Shown: piece after piece, positions 56,629 to 64,000 of the stretch
Layout of the letters: each line of letters starts with the position of its first letter
How positions within the stretch are numbered: position 1 is the first letter of the stretch
NCBI RefSeq assembly: GCF_027924565.1
Contig: NZ_AP027041.1
Location: forward strand, 310,001 to 374,000
DNA from: Lysobacter auxotrophicus
GTDB taxonomy: Bacteria > Pseudomonadota > Gammaproteobacteria > Xanthomonadales > Xanthomonadaceae
Reading direction: 5' to 3'
Length of the DNA stretch: 64,000 nucleotides
Position numbers and translations under genes: made by a program
Notes under the pieces: generated by a model
Told to the model about the DNA's origin: nothing
The model's input: the letters and a program-made list of their open reading frames with translations, nothing else
Database searches by the model: none

Positions 56629-58820
56629 AGATCCACCGGGTCCACGTCGAGCGACCAGCGCACCTTGCGCGCCTCCGGCGAGACGTAGATCGCCGGAAGC
56701 GCGGCATCGAGCGCGGCGTGAAGGCTGCGGCGGTCGGCGGCGGAGAGCAGCAGCTGCATGCGCTGGAAGCCGGCGCGACGCGGCATCGGCGCCGGCAGCG
56801 GGCCGTGCAGGTCCAGCGGCGCGTGCACGTCGCGCAGCGTTTCGCGCGCCATGCGCAGGAACGCGTCGCAGGCCTGCACCTGCTGGGCTTCGGCGCGGAA
56901 CATCGCCATGTGCGCGAACGGCGGAAAGCCGGCGACTTCGCGCTGTTCCAGCTCCGCGTCGGCGAATGCGTGGTAGCCGCCGGCCAGCAGCGTCGCGAGC
57001 AGCGGATGGCCCGGATGGTGCGTCTGCAGCAGCACTTCGCCCTTGCGCTGTGCGCGGCCGGCGCGCCCGGCGACCTGGATGAGCAACTGCGCGAGCTTCT
57101 CCGGCGCGCGGAAATCCGCCGAAAACAGCCCTTCGTCGACGCCGACCACGGCGACCAGCGTGAGGTTGGGCAGGTCGTGGCCCTTGGCCAGCATCTGCGT
57201 GCCGACGAGGATCCCGCGCTGCGTGCCGAACTTCGCCAGCGCCTGTTCGAGCGCGTCGCGACGCTGCGTCGTGCCGCGGTCGATGCGCAGCACCGGGACG
57301 TCGGGGAAGCGTGCGGTGAGTATTTCCTCGATGCGCTCGGTGCCCGCGCCCTGCGGTTGCAAGGCGAGGCCGCCGCAATCCGGGCACGCATCCGGCGCGG
57401 GACGACGTGCGCCGCAGTGGTGGCATTGCAGGCGAACCCCGCCCGCGTGCACGGTCATCGGCGCGTCGCAGCGCTGGCACTGCGCGCTCCAGCCGCAGTC
57501 GTGGCACAGCAGTACCGGCGCGTAACCGCGACGGTTCTTGAACACGAGCACCTGCCCGTCGGCGTCGAGCGCGTGGGCGATGGTGTCGAGCATCTCCGGC
57601 GACAGCCCGGCCTCCAGCGGCCGCTTGCGCACGTCGCACACGCGCACCGACGGCGGCTGCGCCTGTCCCGCGCGTTGTTGCAATCGCAGGTATTCGTAAC
57701 GCCCCGCCTGCGCGTTGCGCAGCGATTCCAGCGATGGCGTCGCACTGCCGAGCAGCACCGGCACGCCCAGCGCCTTGCCGCGCACCAGGGCGAAATCGCG
57801 TGCGTGGTAGCGGATGCCATCGAGCTGCTTGAAGCTGCCGTCGTGTTCCTCGTCGATCACGATCAACCCAGCCTCGGGCAGCGGCAGGAACACCGCCGAG
57901 CGCGTGCCGACGACGACCCGTGCCTCGCCGCGCGCGAATGCGGTCCACGTACGGGCGCGTTCGCCATCGCCCAATCCCGAATGCAGCGCGTGCACCGGCA
58001 CCCCCAGCCGCGCGCGGAAACGCGCCAGCGTCTGCGGCGTGAGGCCGATTTCCGGCACCAGCACCAGCGCCTGCTTGCCGCGCGCGAGGCAGTCGGCGAT
58101 GGCGTGCAGGTAGACCTCGGTCTTGCCGCTGCCGGTGACGCCGTCCAGCAGCAGCGCGGCGAAGCCGTCGCGCGCGGCGAGGATGGCGTCGACGGCGGCC
58201 TGCTGTTCGGGGTGCAGCTCCGGGCCGGGGCGCGGTTCGATCGCGCGGGCGACGGCCGGCACGGCGACGCGCTCGGCCAGCTCGCGCTTGGCCAGCGCCC
58301 GGGCCGCGGCCCGCCAGTCGTCGAATTCGAGGTCGAGTCGGTCTTCGTCCAGCGGACCGCCCTGCAGGAGGTCCGCGAGCCGGCGCGGCTTGCCGGCGCG
58401 CAACCGTTCCCGCCCGGTCTGGCCGGCCTCGGTCAGGCGCCAGGCCCAGGCATGGGTGTCGGGCAGCGGCTCGCCGCGGCGCAGGGAGGCCGGCAGCGCG
58501 GTCGCCAGCACCTCGCCGAGCGGGGCGTGGGTGTAGCGCGCGAGCCAGTGCAGCGATTCGAACAGCTCGCCTTCCAGGACCGGATGGGGGTCCAGGCGCG
58601 CCAAGGCGTGTTTCGCTTCGGGCGCATCGGGGTCGGCCGGGCCTGTTTCGACGACGATCCCGACCAGTTCGCGGCTTCCGAACGGCACCCGCACCCGCAG
58701 GCCGACGTCGCCCGCCTCGACCGCCTCGCCCTCCGGCGGCCGGTAATCGAACAGGCGCGGCAGTGGCACGGGCAGGGCCACCCGCCAGACGGCGGGCGGG
58801 GGCGGAGGGGCAGCGGGCAT
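56622..58820 (-). CDS. priA: Primosomal helicase PriA
   Basis: 732 residues. It restarts stalled replication forks. N-terminal DNA-binding region (VALPVPLPRLFDYRPP), helicase motifs DGVTGSGKTEVYLHA (Walker A), VIDEEHDGSFKQ (DEEH), GSATPSLES, GTQMLAKGHDL and QVAGRAGRA. The zinc-binding insertion has its cysteines in LLCHDCGWSAQCQRC and QCHHCG...CPDCG. Its last seven bases overlap the tail of the opposing transferase gene. Upstream is a 445-bp gap with a pair of DnaA boxes. Confidence 0.96.
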   Translation of the reverse strand: MPAAPPPPPAVWRVALPVPLPRLFDYRPPEGEAVEAGDVGLRVRVPFGSRELVGIVVETGPADPDAPEAKHALARLDPHPVLEGELFESLHWLARYTHAPLGEVLATALPASLRRGEPLPDTHAWAWRLTEAGQTGRERLRAGKPRRLADLLQGGPLDEDRLDLEFDDWRAAARALAKRELAERVAVPAVARAIEPRPGPELHPEQQAAVDAILAARDGFAALLLDGVTGSGKTEVYLHAIADCLARGKQALVLVPEIGLTPQTLARFRARLGVPVHALHSGLGDGERARTWTAFARGEARVVVGTRSAVFLPLPEAGLIVIDEEHDGSFKQLDGIRYHARDFALVRGKALGVPVLLGSATPSLESLRNAQAGRYEYLRLQQRAGQAQPPSVRVCDVRKRPLEAGLSPEMLDTIAHALDADGQVLVFKNRRGYAPVLLCHDCGWSAQCQRCDAPMTVHAGGVRLQCHHCGARRPAPDACPDCGGLALQPQGAGTERIEEILTARFPDVPVLRIDRGTTQRRDALEQALAKFGTQRGILVGTQMLAKGHDLPNLTLVAVVGVDEGLFSADFRAPEKLAQLLIQVAGRAGRAQRKGEVLLQTHHPGHPLLATLLAGGYHAFADAELEQREVAGFPPFAHMAMFRAEAQQVQACDAFLRMARETLRDVHAPLDLHGPLPAPMPRRAGFQRMQLLLSAADRRSLHAALDAALPAIYVSPEARKVRWSLDVDPVDLY

Positions 58821-59265
58821 CGGCGCAGTCTACCGGGGCCGCCCGGCCTCGAAAGGGGCCCGCAGAGCTTGCGGTGCATTGCTGCCTCGTCTGTGACAAA
58901 AATCACGCAAGTGCGCGTCGCCAAAGCGAAAACGTCCTTATCCACACGAGCTGTGGATAAATCTGTGCATGGCGTGTTGCGAGCAGGGTCCCATCGCTTG
59001 AAATAAGGCCTCGCAGCTAGGTTGGTGAAAAAAGTGCCAAAGCCGATATTCCTTTTTAGATCATGCACTTGGCCGTGAAACACGGTTGTCACCCGGCTGA
59101 AGGGCGCGTTCAGGAAGTCCTGCATGACGGTCGCGTTACTGCTGTGCACAACCGCTTTTCCGGTGCAGGCCGCGTCCCGCTTGGAGGAGCGCCTCGCTCA
59201 GCGTTGTCAAGCGCTATTTCACAGGCTCGCGTCGCTATGATGCGGCGCATGGTGATGCAGTCCCG
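58821..59265. other. priA-sigma-like intergenic region
   Basis: 445 bp, notably more A/T-rich than its surroundings between about 58900 and 59070. It holds the DnaA-box pair (58938-58960), an A/T-rich stretch around 59018-59060 and a TATGAT -10 candidate (59236-59241) for the downstream gene. No protein gene is supported. Confidence 0.7.
58938..58960. promoter_or_regulatory. Two perfect inverted DnaA boxes
   Basis: TTATCCACA (58938-58946) and its exact complement TGTGGATAA (58952-58960), five bases apart, are both perfect matches to the strong DnaA-box consensus. The right-hand half of the gap has a one-mismatch third (TGTGCACAA near 59152). The pair lies about 118 bp upstream of priA and 305 bp upstream of the sigma-like gene. 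Confidence 0.8.
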
Positions 59266-60258
59266 ATGAGCGTTTCCCCCGCTTCTTCACGCCCCTCAGG
59301 GCCCCCCGCGCTGTCCGCTTTCCTGCGCGGTGTGGAACGCCGCGGCGCCGTCCTGGCCGAACTCCAGGCCGGCGATGCCCATGCCGGCGACGCCGCCCTG
59401 GCCGACGCGATGCGTCAGTTCCGTCCCGAAGCCGGCAGCCTGCCGATGGCCGACTGGCCGCGACGCTTCTGGGCGCTCCTGCTGGCCCAGCCGCGGCTCG
59501 CGCACCGGACCGCGGTGGCCGTCGCGATCGAAGCCACCGACCGGCTCGGCGAGCTCGGCAGCGGCCCGCGCGCCGCGCTGCTTCTGCGGGTTGCGGCCGG
59601 GCTGTCGGAAGAAGAGGCCGCCGACGTCCTCGGCGTGAGCCTGGCGAGCTACCGCCTCGCCCTCCAGCGCGCCCTGCCGCACCACGCCGATGGCCGCGCC
59701 GACCCGCTCGCCTGGCAGCAGCTGCGCGAGCAGATCCACCGTCGCATCAAGACCTTGCCGCCCGATCGCCTGGTCCGCCTGAGTTCGGCCCGTGAGGCCG
59801 TGCTGCGCGGCGGCGACGTGGCCGAATCGGGCGCCGGCCCCGACGCCTCCCCGGCGTCGCGCCCCCGCTGGCTGATGCCGTTGCTGTGGGGCCTGCTCGC
59901 GCTGTGCGTGCTGGCGCTCGCCGCCACGTTCCTGCCGCTGGGCTCGCGCGTGGACGGCGTGGGCGGCAACCGTCGCGTGGAGATCGAACCCCTTCCCGAA
60001 GCCGCGTCGCCCGCCGCGACCTACGGCGAGGAGGCCGCGATGGTCATGCATCGCGACTTCGCGCTGATCGCCGACCCGCACGGCGAGGCGGCCGCGCAGG
60101 ACATGGAGTTCAACAGCTGGCTGGCCGCGCAGCAGGCCGCGGGCGTCACCGCGCCCACGCCGCCGCCGGACGTACCGGTGCAGGAAGACGTCGCGCCGTC
60201 GCCGGTCGCGCAGGGCATCGCCGCCGAAACCCAGGCGGAGACCGAAGATGCGCCGTAA
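59266..60258 (+). CDS. Membrane-tethered sigma-region-4-like protein
   Basis: 330 residues. Residues 100-137 (LLLRVAAGLSEEEAADVLGV then SLASYRLALQRAL) form a helix-turn-helix like sigma-70 region 4. The region before it (15-98) has no obvious region 2 core-binding motif. One strong membrane helix lies at 202-225 (WLMPLLWGLLALCVLALAAT), and the last 100 residues, acidic and Pro/Ala-rich, would be periplasmic. The order HTH, membrane, periplasmic tail resembles a one-component membrane regulator or a hybrid of ECF sigma and anti-sigma elements. It overlaps the DUF3106 gene by 11 bases. Function not known. Confidence 0.75.
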   Translation: MSVSPASSRPSGPPALSAFLRGVERRGAVLAELQAGDAHAGDAALADAMRQFRPEAGSLPMADWPRRFWALLLAQPRLAHRTAVAVAIEATDRLGELGSGPRAALLLRVAAGLSEEEAADVLGVSLASYRLALQRALPHHADGRADPLAWQQLREQIHRRIKTLPPDRLVRLSSAREAVLRGGDVAESGAGPDASPASRPRWLMPLLWGLLALCVLALAATFLPLGSRVDGVGGNRRVEIEPLPEAASPAATYGEEAAMVMHRDFALIADPHGEAAAQDMEFNSWLAAQQAAGVTAPTPPPDVPVQEDVAPSPVAQGIAAETQAETEDAP

Positions 60259-60883
60259 GCCGATGCGAGGACGCTGGACGTTGCTGGCGCTGGTGCTGGT
60301 CGCCGCCGTCGCGGGCTCGACGCCGCCTGAGCTGAAGGAGGTGGTGCAGCACCTGCCGCCCGCCCGGCAGGCCGAGCTGCGGGAGAACGCCCGCCGCTGG
60401 GACGCCTGGTCGCCGGCCGAACAGCAGGCCTTCCGCCAGCAGGCGGCGCGGTGGGATGCGCTGCCGCGCGCGCAACGCGACGAGCGCCGCGAGCGCTGGC
60501 TCGCCTGGCAGGCGCTGTCGCCGGCCGAGCGCGCGCAGGCGCAGGCGGCCGCGGCGCAGTACGCGGCGATGCCGCCCGACCTCCAGGGCGCGTGGCGTGC
60601 GCAGTTCAACGCGATGGATCGAAGCGAGCGGCGCGGCTGGCTGCTCGGTCCCGCGGTCGGCGCGGAGTACGCGATGCTCCAGCCCCTGCTCGCGCAGGTG
60701 CCCGAAGCCGAGCGCGCCGCGCTGCTGCGCACGTTGCGGTCGATGACGTCGCAGCAGCGGCGCGAACTGGGCGTGCTCGCGCAACGCACGCCGCCCAACG
60801 CGCGCGCGGCGCTGCGGCGCGAGCTGGTGTCGGTCAGCGCGCAGGAACGCGGCGACTGGCTCTGGCGGCGCCTGCAGCATTGA
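60248..60883 (+). CDS. DUF3106 exported protein
   Basis: 211 residues with a signal peptide (RGRWTLLALVLVAAVAGSTP). The rest is an alpha-helical, Arg/Gln/Ala/Trp-rich series of imperfect repeats of about 25-30 residues (RRWDAWSPAEQQAFRQQAAR, then RWLAWQALSPAERAQAQ), the DUF3106 pattern. The repeated W...LSPAE spacing suggests a helical bundle. It starts inside the sigma-like gene, so the pair is coupled: a membrane regulator with a periplasmic helical partner would make a simple envelope-sensing device, but that is inference. Confidence 0.8.
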   Translation: MRRKPMRGRWTLLALVLVAAVAGSTPPELKEVVQHLPPARQAELRENARRWDAWSPAEQQAFRQQAARWDALPRAQRDERRERWLAWQALSPAERAQAQAAAAQYAAMPPDLQGAWRAQFNAMDRSERRGWLLGPAVGAEYAMLQPLLAQVPEAERAALLRTLRSMTSQQRRELGVLAQRTPPNARAALRRELVSVSAQERGDWLWRRLQH

Positions 60884-60998
60884 GCGCGGTACACGTCGCC
60901 CGGCGTTTGTAGCCCCGGTAAGCAGCGCACCCCGCCGATCAGCAATCCCGGCGCACCCGGTGCGGCCCGGCCTCAACCGCGCCGGTCGTCGCGTGGCG

Positions 60999-62516
60999 CT
61001 ACATCCGCACGATGCTCGCGATGGTGATGAACACGACCATGAAACCGAGCAGCACGAAGTACAGGTTGCCGATGACCAGGTACCGCAGCGACGTCAGCAG
61101 CCAGCCGTTGCCGTACACGCGCTTCTGCATGATCCACAGGTAGACCGGCATCCACAGCCACAGCAGCAGCTCCAGCGTGCCGGAGATCCAGCCGAAGCCG
61201 GCCCAATGCGGCGTGATCGCGTTGTCCAGCGCCATCAGCAGGAAGAAGGCGAGGATCGCCAGGCACAGGTAGGCGTGGCTGTAGAGCGCGACGACGAGGT
61301 GTTCCAGGTACAGGCGCCTGGAGCCGACGTACGCCAGCTTGAGCAGCAGCGCGAACACCGGCACCAGCAGGAACAGCGCCGACGGCACCGCGCCGAGCAT
61401 CGCCTTCACGAACAGCCCGGGATCGTGCTGCACGCGCGCCACGTTGTCCTTGCCGTGCGCGATCTGTCGGTTGACCCACTTGTTGACGAACTCCGGCGCC
61501 CACGAGAACACGAGCGGATTGAGTTCCTCGTCCCACGGCTCGTCGCTGCCGAACAACGTCAGGCGGCCGTCGCAATTGGTCTCGCCGTAGATGCGCGCAT
61601 CGGCGGCGGCCTTGCGGCTGCGCGTGCCCTCGCTGACACGCGCCGCGGCGATCTCCAGCTGCGCGGCGCGACAGCCGGCGGCCTCGTTGGTTTCGCGGAT
61701 CTCGGCCTGGAGGCGGCGGCGATCGGCGGTGCGCGCCGCGGGAATGGCGGCCAGTTCGGCCTGCTGCTTCGCGACGCGTTCGTTGCGCAGCACTTCGAGC
61801 TGGGCCAGCGTCTTGGCCTTGTCCATCTCGGGCGTGGACAGCGGCTCGCTGCGCTCGGCCTGGATTTCCTTCAGCGCCGCGGCCTTTTCCTTCTCGACTT
61901 CCTTCGCGGTGAGGTCCTGTTCGCGGATCAGCTGCTGCGTGCGTCGCTCGGCGGCGGCGTTCACGTCTTCCATCGCGATCTCGAACGGCCGGCGCACGTG
62001 CGGAAGCATGGTCGACACCGCATCGCGGCCTTCGGCCAGTTCGGCCAGTTCGGTCGCGCGGATGCGCTCGATCTGCTCGATGCTCGTCGCCGTGGCGAAC
62101 CGCTTGTTCTCGCGGTTCACGTTCTGCGTGCGATTGGTGTTGCGCTCCACGCCCTCGTTGAGCAGCTCCACCGAGGTGTCCTGCGTTTCGACGTGGATCA
62201 CCAGCTGCGCGACGAAGAACGTCAGCACGCTGAGCACGACGAACAGGCGCAGCGGCGCGACGTATTTCGCGCGCTGGCCGGACAGGTAGTTGATGGCGAC
62301 GCGGCCGGGTGCGAGCAGGTCGCGCAGCGTGCGGAAGATGCGGCCGTCCAGGTGCCAGAACGCCTCGAACACTTCTTCCATCGCATGCCCGGCGTGGCGC
62401 ACCGGGTTCACCACCGACTGCCCGCAGTCGTGGCAGTAGTGGCCCTGCAGCGCGGCGCCGCAGTTCTCGCAATGGGTCGGATGGGCGTCGTGCGACGCCG
62501 CGCTGCTGGAACTCAT
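60999..62516 (-). CDS. DUF3667 membrane protein with zinc ribbon and long coiled insert
   Basis: 505 residues. An N-terminal zinc ribbon has Cys16, Cys19, Cys28 and Cys31 (CENCG...CHDCG). A first membrane helix lies at 87-107, then a 230-residue highly charged helical region (about 110-340, RRTQQLIREQDLTAKEVEKE style coiled coil), then about four helices near the C terminus (from about 380). DUF3667 proteins are usually shorter and lack so large a middle part. The function is unknown. ATG 62516 has GGGGAGAG about ten bases upstream. The ORF could start at 62558 with 14 extra residues. Confidence 0.75.
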   Translation of the reverse strand: MSSSSAASHDAHPTHCENCGAALQGHYCHDCGQSVVNPVRHAGHAMEEVFEAFWHLDGRIFRTLRDLLAPGRVAINYLSGQRAKYVAPLRLFVVLSVLTFFVAQLVIHVETQDTSVELLNEGVERNTNRTQNVNRENKRFATATSIEQIERIRATELAELAEGRDAVSTMLPHVRRPFEIAMEDVNAAAERRTQQLIREQDLTAKEVEKEKAAALKEIQAERSEPLSTPEMDKAKTLAQLEVLRNERVAKQQAELAAIPAARTADRRRLQAEIRETNEAAGCRAAQLEIAAARVSEGTRSRKAAADARIYGETNCDGRLTLFGSDEPWDEELNPLVFSWAPEFVNKWVNRQIAHGKDNVARVQHDPGLFVKAMLGAVPSALFLLVPVFALLLKLAYVGSRRLYLEHLVVALYSHAYLCLAILAFFLLMALDNAITPHWAGFGWISGTLELLLWLWMPVYLWIMQKRVYGNGWLLTSLRYLVIGNLYFVLLGFMVVFITIASIVRM

Positions 62517-62653
62517 GTGGTCAACGCTCTCCCCGGCGCACGACAACAGGCGGTTCATGCCAAGCGGTTAAGATAGCGGGCCGCCGCGACCCGGCGCCAG
62601 CGCCCGACATTGGATGCGGTCGCGCGGCCGCAGTCGTGCGTCTGGTCCTTCCG

Positions 62654-64000
62654 ATGTCGCTTCCCTCCGTTTCGCCCGGCCGCAAGGGCCTGTCCGGCGA
62701 AATCCGCACCACCGCCATCCTCGCCGCGCCGCTCGTGGGCGGGCACGTGTCCACGGGGCTGATCGGCTTCGTCGACAACGTGCTGGCCGGCCACCACGGC
62801 ACGACCACGCTTGCCTCGGTCACCATCGGCACCGCGCTGTGGTGGCTGCCGATGATGGTGCCGATCGGCACGCTGCTGTCGGTGCCGCCGTCGGTGTCGC
62901 AGCTCGACGGCGCCGGGCGCCGCGAGGACATCGGCAGCCTGTTCCGGCAGGCGCTGTGGCTGGCGCTGGGGCTGGGGCTGGTGCTGTTCGCCTTCCTCAC
63001 CTTCATCCCGCACGCGCTTGGGCCGATGGGCATCGCGCCGGAGATCATCCCCGGCGCGACGCAGTTCCTGCACGGCATCCGCTGGGGCGTGATCGCGCTG
63101 ACGCTGTTCTTCTGCATGCGCTACCTCAGCGAAGGCCTGCACTGGACGCTGCCCACACTGCTGCTCAGCGCAGGCGGCCTGCTGATCCTGCTGCCGATGG
63201 GTTACACGCTGACCTTCGGCAAGTTCGGCTTCCCCGAAATGGGCGCCGGCGGGCTCGGGATCGCGTCGGCGATCATGCTGTGGGCGCAGGCGATCGGTTT
63301 CTTCATCGTGCTCAAGCGGTCGCGTCGCTTTGCCGACCTCAAGCTGTTCGAGCGCTTCGACCTGCCGCACTGGCCGACGATCCGTGGCCTGCTCGCCACC
63401 GGTCTGCCGATCGGCGTGACCGTGCTGATGGAAGGCGGGCTCTTCATCGCCACCGCGCTGCTGATGGGCCGCCTGGGCCAGGTGCCGGCGGCGGCGCACC
63501 AGATCGCGATCAACCTGTCCGCGCTGTGCTTCATGGTGCCGATGGGCCTGGCCGAGGCGACCACCGTCCGCGTTGGCCACGCGCTGGGTCGCGCCGATTT
63601 CGACGGCGTGCGCCGCGCCGCGAAGGCCGGTTACGCGATCGTGCTGGCGACGCAGCTGTTCTCGGGCATCGTCCTTTTGACCTGCAACGACCTGCTGGTG
63701 GGCTTCTACACGCGCGATGCGGCGGTCGCCACGCTCGCGGCGTCGCTGTTGCTGTACGCGGCGGCGTTCCAGTTCCCCGACGGCGTGCAGGTGCTGTCGG
63801 CCGGCGCGCTGCGCGGCCTGAAGGACACCCGCGTGCCGATGCTGCTGGCCGCCGTCGCCTACTGGGGCATCGGCATGCCGCTGGGCGCCGGGCTCGGCCT
63901 GGGCCTGGGCTGGGGGCCGCGCGGCATGTGGATCGGCCTGATCGCCGGCCTCACCGTCGCCTCCGTGCTGCTGTGCGTGCGGTTCGTCCGCTCGAGCCAT
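62654..64000 (+). CDS. MATE family multidrug efflux transporter, partial
   Basis: 449 codons to the window edge, without a stop. It is a Na+- or H+-driven MATE exporter of the NorM type: GEIRTTAILAAPLVGGHVST, a TM7-TM8 region (LATGLPIGVTVLMEGGLFIA) and PAAAHQIAINLSALCFMVPM are family features. Start ATG 62654; a TAAGAT -10 candidate at 62569-62574 would give a 73-nt leader. Divergent from the DUF3667 gene. Full-length family members have about 450-470 residues, so only the last helix end is missing. Confidence 0.9.
   Translation, partial: MSLPSVSPGRKGLSGEIRTTAILAAPLVGGHVSTGLIGFVDNVLAGHHGTTTLASVTIGTALWWLPMMVPIGTLLSVPPSVSQLDGAGRREDIGSLFRQALWLALGLGLVLFAFLTFIPHALGPMGIAPEIIPGATQFLHGIRWGVIALTLFFCMRYLSEGLHWTLPTLLLSAGGLLILLPMGYTLTFGKFGFPEMGAGGLGIASAIMLWAQAIGFFIVLKRSRRFADLKLFERFDLPHWPTIRGLLATGLPIGVTVLMEGGLFIATALLMGRLGQVPAAAHQIAINLSALCFMVPMGLAEATTVRVGHALGRADFDGVRRAAKAGYAIVLATQLFSGIVLLTCNDLLVGFYTRDAAVATLAASLLLYAAAFQFPDGVQVLSAGALRGLKDTRVPMLLAAVAYWGIGMPLGAGLGLGLGWGPRGMWIGLIAGLTVASVLLCVRFVRSSH

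Noticed and set aside
58938-58960. The DnaA-box pair as the chromosomal origin
   Set aside because: Only two clear boxes, no neighbouring dnaA, dnaN or rpmH, and no series of A/T-rich repeats. It is better read as a regulatory or titration site.

Overview
The window is GC-rich chromosomal DNA from a gammaproteobacterium of the family Xanthomonadaceae, most likely Lysobacter or a close relative. This rests on the gene content and order (an aryl-polyene type ketosynthase pair, a DUF2782 lipoprotein next to polA, ftsE-ftsX upstream of rpoH, rho/trxA/rhlB together), on a C-rich small RNA candidate downstream of polA, and on Xanthomonad-style intergenic repeats (GTAGCCCGGGTAAGC elements, GTCATCCCGGCGAAGGCC elements and GGGAATC/GGGAAGC heptamers). 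I see no phage, insertion sequence, plasmid gene, CRISPR array, tRNA or rRNA. It reads as core chromosome with short repeat-filled gaps.

Layout, left to right. 1-1.6 kb: the end of a leftward aryl-polyene (xanthomonadin-like) fatty-acid/polyketide operon with two ketosynthases. 1.9-16.7 kb: exported peptidases (DUF885, DPP IV-like S9, a gluzincin), a giant alpha-2-macroglobulin, the GST yfcG, the membrane protein yqhA, and uvrD. 17-25.5 kb: an Ada/2OG-oxygenase alkylation-repair pair, polA with a downstream sRNA candidate, hemF, and the start of a DUF3300/DUF2950/LprI envelope cluster. 27-32.3 kb: a second S9 peptidase, then the bd-type oxidase cydAB, directly followed by a 45-unit heptamer array. 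32.4-39.2 kb: ycgL overlapping a 1109-residue ankyrin membrane protein, a KefB/C-type antiporter and a TonB_C-domain protein. 39.2-48.0 kb: rho, trxA, rhlB, then ftsE-ftsX-response regulator-ung joined by ATGA overlaps, then rpoH. 48.2-53.3 kb: a DUF1203 protein, kgtP-like/ndh, transaldolase and a NYN-LOTUS protein. 53.4-58.8 kb: an L-isoaspartate methyltransferase overlapping a membrane spermidine-synthase-like protein, and priA facing it. 58.8-64 kb: an intergenic region with two consensus DnaA boxes, a membrane-tethered sigma-region-4-like protein with a DUF3106 partner, a DUF3667 membrane protein, and a MATE transporter cut by the window end.

Replication and repair genes are concentrated here (polA, uvrD, priA, ung, ada). 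From memory polA lies near the origin in related genomes, so an origin-proximal location is possible but not shown. The loci I find least conventional are the sigma-like/DUF3106 pair beside the DnaA boxes, the two-receiver regulator inside the ftsEX operon, the Ada protein lacking its DNA-binding domain, the heptamer array abutting cydB, and the palindrome spanning the rpoH promoter.
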